In this document: one piece after another, positions 1-4,558 of the stretch
How positions within the stretch are numbered: position 1 is the first letter of the stretch
How the letters are laid out: the number at the start of each line of letters is the position of its first letter
IMG/VR virus record: IMGVR_UViG_3300046413_000448
Coordinates: 1-22,331 of that record
Direction: 5' to 3' (one strand)
DNA: 22,331 nucleotides
Source of the DNA: a virus
Translations under genes and position numbers: made by a program
The notes under the pieces: generated by a model
The model's database searches: none
What the model saw: only the letters and a program-made list of their open reading frames with translations
Told to the model about the DNA's origin: nothing

Positions 1-460
1 AATGTTTTTTTACATATGCCCTTAAATTTTGTCTATCTCTCTGTAAATCTTCATATTTAGATTTTTGCTTTTGGTAAAGATTTTTGTAGTAATCTCTCTC
101 TTTGATTAAGTCTTGGTATATATCCTCTGCATAACATTTAGCTTTATTTTCTACCTCTTGCTCATGCTTAGATTCGACCTTTTTAACCTCCCTCTTAACC
201 CTTTGTTGTTTTTCAATTACTATACTACTAGACAAATCAATCATAGCCTCAATCGCTTTAAGCGTCATATAAGGTGTTATTGAGATTGCCTCATTGTTAT
301 TTCCAACCCTCTGCACTAGCTTGTATTTACTGTTAAACCTGCAAAGAACATAAGAGCCAACTACATTACCAACTTGATCATTTTTAACAGATGGAAAATT
401 AGCAAACTTAAATTGATTTAACCGTTTAACTTTCTCGTTTACTTCGCGCCTAATAGCCAT
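1..460 (-). CDS. Charged coiled-coil phage protein, cut by the window edge
   Basis: The frame is open from an ATG at 460 to base 1 (153 codons), so the C-terminus lies outside the window. The start codon shares one base with the stop of the preceding gene (TGATG), which suggests translational coupling. The N-terminus begins MAIRREVNEKVKRLNQFKF. From about residue 85 to the end the chain is dense in Lys, Glu, Arg and Gln with almost no Gly or Pro, which predicts a long coiled coil. I do not recognise the family. Its place directly after the annealase-like gene suggests an early replication or recombination role, but that is inference from position. The gene is visibly more AT-rich than the one upstream of it (15 of 60 G+C in bases 1-60 against 36 of 60 in bases 541-600). 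Confidence 0.75.
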   Translation of the reverse strand, partial: MAIRREVNEKVKRLNQFKFANFPSVKNDQVGNVVGSYVLCRFNSKYKLVQRVGNNNEAISITPYMTLKAIEAMIDLSSSIVIEKQQRVKREVKKVESKHEQEVENKAKCYAEDIYQDLIKERDYYKNLYQKQKSKYEDLQRDRQNLRAYVKKH

Positions 461-1032
461 CACGCCCCCTTAAAACCGTTCTTGATGTATTCGCGCTCTT
501 GAGTCGTAAAGCAACCGCCCTTCGTAGTCGCTAGCCACAATGCCCGCTGGTCATACTCATCTAACTCAGCCCAAGCCTCACGCGCCAAGTCAGCCTCGTC
601 ATTAGCTATATGGGTCTGTATCGCAATAACGCTAGAATAGTTATCAATCATAGCCTTTGTGAATTGAACCATGCGTGAATAAATATCTTTCTCTGTGCTT
701 TGCTTCTGAGCGTTTACCACCTCATCTGCTGAAGCTATCTCAGTGCCACCCATACCCAAGAAAGCTAAGCAACGGCCTACGGCACTTGTCTCTGCATTCT
801 CTAGTGCGCTGGTCTTGTTGATATTCGTAGACCCTCGTAGCTCCTCTGCATGACCCGTAGCTATTACCTTGCCATCAGGGTCTTTAATCGTTGCCTTAAC
901 TAATACTAGCTCAGCCGCAGATAGCACCTCTGTCGATATTTCGTAATCTGGCTTATCAGCCCTAAAGTCAGCTATTCGCTTGCCGACTGTGCGATATTCT
1001 TTGCCATGAATCCTTACTATGCCCTCACTCAT
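460..1032 (-). CDS. Putative ERF/annealase-like phage recombination protein
   Basis: The product has 190 residues. The start is ATG 1032, preceded by AGGAGC; a longer frame to 1158 exists but would overlap the upstream gene deeply. Residues about 10-60 look like an alternating alpha/beta domain, starting VRIHGKEYRTVG. Residues about 76-96 carry the segment ALENAETSAVGRCLAFLGMG. Segments of this kind (AET-A-GR-LA-LG) are what I remember from phage single-strand annealing proteins of the ERF type and related uncharacterised early proteins. If right, the protein binds single-stranded DNA and promotes strand annealing during replication or recombination in the cytoplasm. The C-terminal third, rich in acidic residues and Trp, has no motif I recognise. 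It overlaps the upstream gene by 8 bases. The ERF assignment is from memory of motif style and needs a profile search. Confidence 0.6.
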   Translation of the reverse strand: MSEGIVRIHGKEYRTVGKRIADFRADKPDYEISTEVLSAAELVLVKATIKDPDGKVIATGHAEELRGSTNINKTSALENAETSAVGRCLAFLGMGGTEIASADEVVNAQKQSTEKDIYSRMVQFTKAMIDNYSSVIAIQTHIANDEADLAREAWAELDEYDQRALWLATTKGGCFTTQEREYIKNGFKGA

Positions 1033-1306
1033 CGTTATATCGCTCCTGTGGTTTAAATGGTAGCTGATCAGTTGATTGATTTCTGTCAAATATATCTGCG
1101 GCCTTAGCATAAGCCTCAGTAGTAAACTCCCATCTCTCAGTAAATCCCTTAGCCTCAAAATATTCTAGCAACGCTACGTTTAACTCATACTCTGCCCTAG
1201 CTTCTCTAGCTAGCTGAGAATGCAAGTCACCTATGCCGCTGTTGAATTCCTCTAAAGCCTTTAGGCTGTCATCAATTCCAATATCTAATTTTTCTAGTTT
1301 TTTCAT
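1025..1306 (-). CDS. Small acidic helical early protein, unknown
   Basis: The product has 93 residues, MKKLEKLDIG to QERYNDE. The ATG at 1306 follows GAGGGTGAAAA, a variant of the ribosome binding site used by most early genes here, and overlaps the stop of the zinc-finger gene as ATGA. Residues about 10-75 are rich in Ala, Glu and Leu and look largely helical. There is no membrane segment, no cysteine and no recognisable catalytic motif. It sits between the zinc-finger microprotein and the annealase-like gene with overlaps on both sides, so it is almost certainly co-translated with them. I do not recognise the family; a DNA metabolism accessory role is only suggested by context. Confidence 0.75.
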   Translation of the reverse strand: MKKLEKLDIGIDDSLKALEEFNSGIGDLHSQLAREARAEYELNVALLEYFEAKGFTERWEFTTEAYAKAADIFDRNQSTDQLPFKPQERYNDE

Positions 1307-1476
1307 TTTTCACCCTCACAGTTTTCACAATATAAATCATTTCTATCAGCACCCCACCCATTGCAGGTATAACATAGAGTGACATCGTGTAACCCCTCAC
1401 CTGATCCCCCGCAGTCATTGCAGAGGCGTTCTTCTAGCGATTCCTTGCAGTCACCGCACTTAGGTCTAGGGCGCAC
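1303..1476 (-). CDS. DnaJ-type zinc-finger microprotein (four CxxC)
   Basis: This 57-residue gene starts with GTG at 1476, whose G is the last base of the upstream TAG stop, and ends TGA inside the ATG of the next gene. Four CxxC pairs are visible: C7/C10, C19/C22, C35/C38 and C50/C53. Two match the DnaJ cysteine-rich repeat CxxCxGxG exactly (CNDCGGSG and CYTCNGWG), and the last (CENCEGE) matches in part. Four pairs would ligate two zinc ions. In DnaJ such repeats bind unfolded protein; in phages stand-alone versions are small proteins of unknown role that may bind nucleic acid or protein. There is no J domain or other domain. The regular cysteine spacing and the tight fit between neighbours make a real gene likely despite the GTG start. 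Confidence 0.8.
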   Translation of the reverse strand: MRPRPKCGDCKESLEERLCNDCGGSGEGLHDVTLCYTCNGWGADRNDLYCENCEGEK

Positions 1477-1751
1477 TAGAATGCGCCTTTGATTGCTTCA
1501 TATTGATCAGCTTTTAAAACGCCTTTAGCTAAATCAAATAAAAGATTAGTCATTACTGAGCGTAACTTAATATCTTGCTCAGTCATTGAGCCAGACTGCT
1601 CATGACGCGCATCAATCTCTCTAAGCTCTTTGATAGCTTCTTTAGCGTTTAGCAATTTAGCCAACCAAAGAGCCGCACCAGTATGGTCATTGCAGTCAGT
1701 CATTTCTGCGATTTCTGAAACTGTTGTATCGAAAAAGTTTTGATTGTTCAT
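1476..1751 (-). CDS. Small early protein, unknown
   Basis: The product has 91 residues, MNNQNFFDTT to YEAIKGAF. The ATG at 1751 follows GAGGGCAAACAA, the shared early ribosome binding site, and a consensus-like promoter lies just upstream at 1788-1815, so this is the first gene of the unit running to 1 or beyond. The sequence is mostly helical by composition, with Leu and Ala heptads around residues 28-45 and 65-85. There is no membrane segment. The opening MNNQNF resembles MNKQNF of the first gene of the unit at 2704-2982, but the rest does not obviously align. Function unknown. Confidence 0.8.
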   Translation of the reverse strand: MNNQNFFDTTVSEIAEMTDCNDHTGAALWLAKLLNAKEAIKELREIDARHEQSGSMTEQDIKLRSVMTNLLFDLAKGVLKADQYEAIKGAF

Positions 1752-1787
1752 TTGTTTGCCCTCACAGCGTTTGTTTGTATGGTTGTT

Positions 1788-1815
1788 ATTATAGGGGTAT
1801 TAGGTGTAATGTCAA
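1788..1815 (-). promoter_or_regulatory. Sigma70-like early promoter
   Basis: On the minus strand a perfect -35 TTGACA (1815-1810) is followed by a 16-base spacer and a perfect -10 TATAAT (1793-1788). An A/T-rich tract lies upstream of the -35, like an UP element. The bases right after the -35 read TTACACCTAA, 8 of 10 matching the palindrome TTACGCGTAA found at the same place in the other early promoters. It would drive the genes from 1751 leftward. Confidence 0.75.
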
Positions 1816-1834
1816 GCCTTTTTTTAAATTATTT

Positions 1835-2077
1835 TCAATTTATTTTATCGAATATCTGACCCTGCGACATCTGCTCAATCAATCTGTCGTATAGGCCAAT
1901 AATTAACCGCTTTGAATGGTAAGGTGCAAAGTTGATTTCTAAGCATCGCTGGCCGTTGCATTTCCACCGAAATCCATGCTGTAGCCAAACCTTGACCGAG
2001 TTGTTTTTAGTGTCAACCTCTACTGCTCCGCCAGCCTCAATTGCCTTGCGCTTCACTGTTGTTAAATTAGTCGTCAT
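1835..2077 (-). CDS. Small basic early protein, unknown
   Basis: The product has 80 residues, MTTNLTTVKR to GQIFDKIN. The ATG at 2077 overlaps the last 11 bases of the replication-protein gene and is preceded by GGGGA about 8 bases upstream. The middle (about residues 18-52) alternates hydrophobic and charged residues like a small beta sheet and holds two cysteines in WKCNGQRCLE; the C-terminal third looks helical. With only two cysteines, CNGQRC is not a complete zinc site. It is the last gene of its unit, since a new promoter follows at 1815. Function unknown. Confidence 0.7.
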   Translation of the reverse strand: MTTNLTTVKRKAIEAGGAVEVDTKNNSVKVWLQHGFRWKCNGQRCLEINFAPYHSKRLIIGLYDRLIEQMSQGQIFDKIN

Positions 2078-2504
2078 CGTTCAAATCCCCTGCCCACGTT
2101 CTATCCATTAGTCTGTCTAAAGCATCAAATTTATATATATTATTTTTATTTGTTTTTTCTTTGTTTCTTTGGGGTGCTATTTTGCACTTGTTGGGGGTGT
2201 CATTTTGCACCCGTTGGGGTGTAGCAGTTACACCGTTATCATTTAGCACTGGTGTTATTTTGTACCTGTTAGAATGGCCACCATTTGATTTGATAATAGT
2301 TATCCAGCCCTCTTGCTCGAGGTTCACTAAATGCTTTTGAATTGTGCGTTTAGTCAGCCCTGTGTCTCTCTGTATCGTTGCTTTGCTAGGCCAGCACGTT
2401 TGTGAGTTGCTGTGCAGATACCACCGCAGATAAGCCGCCAAGAGCTTTGAGTTGCTAGGCAGGTCACTACGCCATACCTCATTGAGCCAATCAGTTGGAT
2501 TCAT
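2067..2504 (-). CDS. Winged-helix replication-type protein
   Basis: The product has 145 residues. ATG 2504 is chosen because GAGGGCGACA lies directly before it; the frame continues upstream to 2555 without such a site. Residues about 38-72 form a helix-turn-helix with the order expected of the phage HTH_36/replication-initiator winged-helix family: SKATIQRDTGLTKRTIQKHL then NLEQEGWI, with a following strand pair (ITIIKSNGGHSNRYKI) as the wing. After about residue 85 the chain is a polar, Asn/Lys-rich linker and an acidic C-terminus. In phage O-like and DnaD-like initiators this kind of domain binds the origin and the tail recruits helicase machinery; here the protein is short and no DnaD or O C-terminal domain is visible. 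It could instead be a transcription regulator. Confidence 0.7.
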   Translation of the reverse strand: MNPTDWLNEVWRSDLPSNSKLLAAYLRWYLHSNSQTCWPSKATIQRDTGLTKRTIQKHLVNLEQEGWITIIKSNGGHSNRYKITPVLNDNGVTATPQRVQNDTPNKCKIAPQRNKEKTNKNNIYKFDALDRLMDRTWAGDLNDDD

Positions 2505-2664
2505 TGTCGCCCTCACATTCAAAATCCTCATAAGCTGGCCATGCGCCAGATGCAACCATTGAGCAGTAATAGTCGTCTTGCCTTACCTGCTCACCGTAAT
2601 CAGATGTGCCGACTATACCCAAAATAATAAGAAACGCCAGCCCTACAGTTATTGCTCTAATCAT
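2491..2664 (-). CDS. Small single-pass membrane or exported protein
   Basis: The 57-residue reading frame begins with ATG 2664 after TTGAGGGCAAGGCA and ends TGA at 2491, overlapping the start of the replication gene, whose ribosome binding site lies in its last codons. Residues 1-21 (MIRAITVGLAFLIILGIVGT) form one basic-then-hydrophobic segment, either a membrane anchor or a signal peptide. The rest (about residues 22-57) is acidic and aromatic with two cysteines (YYCSM and FECEG). A GGGGC-GAAA-GCCCC hairpin sits just before the ribosome binding site. The composition and the canonical initiation region make this a real gene; its function is unknown. A small inner-membrane early protein that modifies the host envelope is one possibility. 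Confidence 0.7.
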   Translation of the reverse strand: MIRAITVGLAFLIILGIVGTSDYGEQVRQDDYYCSMVASGAWPAYEDFECEGDNESN

Positions 2665-2682
2665 TGCCTTGCCCTCAAGTGA

Positions 2683-2696
2683 GGGGCTTTCGCCCC
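2683..2696 (-). promoter_or_regulatory. Intercistronic GNRA hairpin, copy A
   Basis: The minus strand reads GGGGC-GAAA-GCCCC, a perfect 5-bp stem with a GAAA tetraloop. It begins 7 bases after the stop of the 92-residue gene and is followed by TCACTTGAGGGCAA and ATG 2664. No run of T follows, so it is not an intrinsic terminator. CCCTC of the 3' side can alternatively pair with GAGGG of the ribosome binding site (5 bp, ACTT loop), so two exclusive folds are possible. Confidence 0.7.
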
Positions 2697-2703
2697 ATTG
2701 AAA

Positions 2704-2982
2704 TTAGATTTTAGCTATTAATCCTTTTTTAACATTGTCAGCATCAATCTCTCTGAAAGTTTTTATTGTATCTATCGAATGATGATGCTTATTAGGAAAC
2801 CAAGCTAGTAACTTGTAAAGAGTGTTGCGGGTTTGCTCAGCGTCAATCCTGTCTAACTCATCTTCACTTGCGCCCCTGTCAAACGCGTCAGACATTTTTT
2901 CATCTAGCCTTGCTTGCATAGCCAAAGCGCTATTGTAATCTTTAAGGTTTTGACCTCTTGGTTTAAAGTTTTGTTTGTTCAT
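2704..2982 (-). CDS. Small early protein, unknown
   Basis: The product has 92 residues, MNKQNFKPRG to KGLIAKI. ATG 2982 follows AGAGGGCAAAAAA, and a promoter lies 32-60 bases upstream (3014-3042). Residues about 15-60 are charged and helical, with a notable acidic-basic alternation, and residues 62-68 read WFPNKHHH. No membrane segment, cysteine or catalytic motif is visible. It is the first gene of a unit that continues through the hairpin into the small membrane protein and the replication-type protein. Function unknown. Confidence 0.8.
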   Translation of the reverse strand: MNKQNFKPRGQNLKDYNSALAMQARLDEKMSDAFDRGASEDELDRIDAEQTRNTLYKLLAWFPNKHHHSIDTIKTFREIDADNVKKGLIAKI

Positions 2983-3013
2983 TTTTTTGCCCTCTGGTTA
3001 AGTTGATGGGTAC

Positions 3014-3042
3014 ATTATTGACCCTGTTACGCATAATGTCAA
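3014..3042 (-). promoter_or_regulatory. Sigma70-like early promoter with TTATGCGTAA operator
   Basis: The minus strand has -35 TTGACA (3042-3037), a 17-base spacer and -10 AATAAT (3019-3014). The first ten spacer bases are TTATGCGTAA, one base off the perfect palindrome TTACGCGTAA. An A/T-rich tract precedes the -35. The sequence after the -10 (AATGTACCCATCAA) is identical to the promoter at 3503-3531, so the two are duplicates including the start-site region. Confidence 0.75.
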
Positions 3043-3065
3043 GCATTATTTCAAATTAATTTAAT

Positions 3066-3254
3066 TTATTTATTCCAGCCCACTGCCTTGCCTTGTGCTT
3101 TGGCGTTCCAGTGGTTGATGTCTGCGGCTATTTCCTTTGGTGTTGCTGTGCCGCTGATCACTGTAATGTGTTCTGGTTTGACCTTTACTGACCAATGAAG
3201 CTGGCTGGCATCTGTAAAAGTAGAATCACCGTAATGTTGCTCAATTAATTTCAT
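3066..3254 (-). CDS. Small early protein, unknown
   Basis: The product has 62 residues, MKLIEQHYGD to AVGWNK. ATG 3254 follows TTGAGGGCAAGACG and a GGGGTC-GCAA-GACCCC hairpin, the same arrangement as before the gene at 2491-2664. The first half alternates hydrophobic and polar residues (beta-like, ending HITVISGTAT) and the second half looks helical (PKEIAADINHWNAKAQG). No motif is recognised. It is the second and last gene of the unit that begins at 3471; the next promoter lies directly downstream. Confidence 0.75.
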   Translation of the reverse strand: MKLIEQHYGDSTFTDASQLHWSVKVKPEHITVISGTATPKEIAADINHWNAKAQGKAVGWNK

Positions 3255-3274
3255 CGTCTTGCCCTCAAGTGTTT

Positions 3275-3290
3275 GGGGTCTTGCGACCCC
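3275..3290 (-). promoter_or_regulatory. Intercistronic GNRA hairpin, copy B
   Basis: The minus strand reads GGGGTC-GCAA-GACCCC, a perfect 6-bp stem with a GCAA tetraloop. It begins 7 bases after the upstream stop, exactly as in copy A, and is followed by AAACACTTGAGGG, the ribosome binding site and ATG 3254. No T run follows. The same hairpin and the same 13 following bases recur on the plus strand at 3906. Confidence 0.7.
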
Positions 3291-3297
3291 ATCTCAG

Positions 3298-3471
3298 TTA
3301 AATTTCTCTTAAAGCGTCTATCGGTAATGCTAGCTCGCCTCTGGCTGTTTGCGTATGGTCATTTGGGTTGACTGCTTTGACCTGCGCGTATTCTTGGCCG
3401 TCAATGTTTCTGAATCCTAGTATTACGAATGTACCGCAAACTTGACCTTTTACTATTTGATTGATTTTCAT
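3298..3471 (-). CDS. Small beta-rich early protein, unknown
   Basis: The product has 57 residues. The frame is open up to 3531, but ATG 3471 is chosen because CGAGGGCAACAAA lies directly before it and the upstream part of the frame runs through a promoter. The sequence MKINQIVKGQ onward alternates hydrophobic and polar residues with turns at Gly and Asp (CGTFVILGFRNIDGQEYAQV), which suggests a small beta barrel of about five strands. No catalytic motif is seen. It is the first gene leftward from the bidirectional promoter region, so it is probably one of the first to be transcribed. Function unknown; a small nucleic acid-binding fold would fit, but that is a guess. Confidence 0.75.
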   Translation of the reverse strand: MKINQIVKGQVCGTFVILGFRNIDGQEYAQVKAVNPNDHTQTARGELALPIDALREI

Positions 3472-3502
3472 TTTGTTGCCCTCGTTTTGATTTGATGGGT
3501 AC

Positions 3503-3531
3503 ATTATGGCTACTGTTACGCGTAATGTCAA
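3503..3531 (-). promoter_or_regulatory. Leftward early promoter with perfect TTACGCGTAA palindrome
   Basis: The minus strand has -35 TTGACA (3531-3526), a 17-base spacer and -10 CATAAT (3508-3503). The spacer starts with TTACGCGTAA (3525-3516), a perfect 10-base palindrome in the place where a repressor would block RNA polymerase. The downstream AATGTACCCATCAA is the same as in the promoter at 3014-3042. Confidence 0.75.
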
Positions 3532-3533
3532 TG

Positions 3534-3545
3534 GTAATATATTAC
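3534..3545. promoter_or_regulatory. Palindrome GTAATATATTAC between divergent promoters
   Basis: A perfect 12-base palindrome lies in the A/T-rich stretch between the two divergent -35 boxes (3526-3531 on minus, 3566-3571 on plus). It could be an operator for one of the regulators encoded next door, or simply part of the A/T-rich UP region. The perfect symmetry supports the first reading but does not prove it. Confidence 0.4.
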
Positions 3546-3565
3546 AATTATTTTAATTTATTTGC

Positions 3566-3594
3566 TTGACTTATCCTTCATTATGCGTAATAAT
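3566..3594 (+). promoter_or_regulatory. Rightward early promoter with TTATGCGTAA operator
   Basis: TTGACT (3566-3571), a 17-base spacer and AATAAT (3589-3594) form the promoter for the plus-strand genes. TTATGCGTAA (3581-3590) lies at the -10 end of the spacer, not directly behind the -35 as in the leftward promoters. AATGTTTACATCAA after the -10 resembles the leftward AATGTACCCATCAA. Confidence 0.7.
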
Positions 3595-3624
3595 GTTTAC
3601 ATCAACTAACAAGAGGGCAACAAA

Positions 3625-3894
3625 ATGTATACATTAACTGAATTAGAAACTAACTTTTTAGAGACAATGATTGATGACTATATTTGCGTATTAGATGGTC
3701 ACTCACATAATTTAAACCTTTTCAGCGATCAACTTAATATGGAAAAAAATCAAATTAGTGGCGTAGTATCTAGCTTGGTAAAAAAACAAATCATAAGCGT
3801 TTGGCACAATCCAGACGAAAAAGCACATAACGGCACAAAAGGGCAAATGATTGAAATAGAAGCAAACGCCTTAGATTTTTGTTGCGAATTATAA
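3625..3894 (+). CDS. Probable winged-helix regulator
   Basis: The product has 89 residues, MYTLTELETN to DFCCEL. The start follows AAGAGGGCAACAAA, the same ribosome binding site as the leftward gene at 3471. Residues about 30-62 read like a winged helix-turn-helix: NLFSDQLNMEKNQISGVVSS gives helix 2, turn and recognition helix, then LVKKQIISVWHN gives a strand and wing. Such small MarR-like folds bind DNA as dimers. It is the first gene right of the divergent promoters, the classical place for a phage regulator acting on both, and the repeated TTAYGCGTAA palindromes are candidate targets. The link between protein and palindrome is inference. The C-terminus has an unusual CC pair. Confidence 0.65.
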   Translation: MYTLTELETNFLETMIDDYICVLDGHSHNLNLFSDQLNMEKNQISGVVSSLVKKQIISVWHNPDEKAHNGTKGQMIEIEANALDFCCEL

Positions 3895-3905
3895 TCAACC
3901 ATAAC

Positions 3906-3921
3906 GGGGTCGAAAGACCCC
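3906..3921 (+). promoter_or_regulatory. Intercistronic GNRA hairpin, copy C
   Basis: GGGGTC-GAAA-GACCCC forms a perfect 6-bp stem with a GAAA tetraloop, 11 bases after the stop of the regulator gene. It is followed by AAACACTTGAGGG, identical to copy B on the other strand, and then ATG 3943. No T run follows, so termination is unlikely. Confidence 0.7.
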
Positions 3922-3942
3922 AAACACTTGAGGGAGTGAGTC

Positions 3943-4341
3943 ATGCCAACAGCAAGCGAATACGACAGACTGATTAACAACAAATGGAAAGACGCTCAAC
4001 TGCCAGAGCCAACAGAGAAACAAGCAATCTCTGGCGCAAAAGCATTATGGCGCAAGGCAACGGGCAGAGCGTTCAAGGGAAAGGTCGAGATTGTAAAGCG
4101 CAAGAATCAATACACTTGGTTTAAGCGCGGCACTTACGGCCGAGATATGGTAGTTAATCCCTGCCGATACTCTCATGGCCACATAGAGCAGGGCTGGCAA
4201 GAAATAGTCCATAGCATAGCGCATATGGTACATCATGAGCTAAGACCCAGTGAGCGGCCTCACAGCGACCACCAGCTTAACCTTGAGGCAATGCTAACCA
4301 GCTACGCTCTTAGCGATAAGTTTAAAAAGTACAGAGGTTAA
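3943..4341 (+). CDS. Metallopeptidase-like early protein with HSIAH motif
   Basis: The product has 132 residues. ATG 3943 follows TTGAGGGAGTGAGTC. The N-terminal 60 residues are basic and partly helical. Residues 86-118 hold a histidine cluster: H90-SIA-H94, H97, H98, E99, then RPHSDH (H107, H110) and E115. The HxxxH spacing followed by more His and Glu recalls zinc metallopeptidase-like phage proteins of SprT type, which bind zinc through HExxH plus a third ligand. The catalytic glutamate right after the first His is replaced by Ser, so either the active site differs or the fold only binds metal. It may be a small zinc-dependent early protein acting on host or DNA-bound proteins; this is uncertain. 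It is co-transcribed with the upstream regulator and the downstream HTH gene. Confidence 0.6.
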   Translation: MPTASEYDRLINNKWKDAQLPEPTEKQAISGAKALWRKATGRAFKGKVEIVKRKNQYTWFKRGTYGRDMVVNPCRYSHGHIEQGWQEIVHSIAHMVHHELRPSERPHSDHQLNLEAMLTSYALSDKFKKYRG

Positions 4342-4342
4342 A

Positions 4343-4558
4343 TTGCAACCAGAAACAGCATCACAAGTATGCAGACGCAATGGGTTGAAAGGCTTAAATC
4401 AGGTAAGTGAGATTACTGGCCAATCACCCCAGACGTTGATAAATTGGTATAACAATAAACGTTCTTTATTCGATATAGTTATATTGGGTTGCCTGACGCA
4501 AGTTGATTTGCAACGTCAATCGCCCTCTGTCCAACCTGCTCAGCCCAACGAGAGTTGA
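4343..4558 (+). CDS. Small Cro-like helix-turn-helix protein
   Basis: The product has 71 residues with a TTG start at 4343, one base after the upstream TAA and preceded by AGAGGT at good spacing. Residues about 5-45 resemble the short HTH proteins common in phages: VCRRNGLKGLNQVSEITGQS then PQTLINWYNNKRSLFDIVI, with helix-turn-helix at GLNQVSEITGQSPQTLINWY. This suggests DNA binding and a regulatory role. The last 27 codons (4479-4558) overlap the 3' end of the endolysin gene on the opposite strand, so the tail sequence QRQSPSVQPAQPNES may be constrained by that gene. No ATG start exists in this frame near 4343. Confidence 0.65.
   Translation: MQPETASQVCRRNGLKGLNQVSEITGQSPQTLINWYNNKRSLFDIVILGCLTQVDLQRQSPSVQPAQPNES

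Noticed and set aside
3472-3624. Possible lysogeny switch with attachment site
   Set aside because: The divergent promoters and HTH genes recall a CI/Cro switch, but no integrase, excisionase or attachment-like repeat is visible in the window.
3750-4236. Minus-strand open frames opposite the winged-helix and HSIAH genes
   Set aside because: The plus-strand genes have a promoter and good ribosome binding sites; the minus frames do not and look like Cys/Leu-rich shadows.
4454-4470. AATAAA-CGTTC-TTTATT inverted repeat as a terminator for the late operon
   Set aside because: The stem is only A-T pairs, it lies inside the HTH reading frame and no clear T run follows on the minus strand. Too weak to call.
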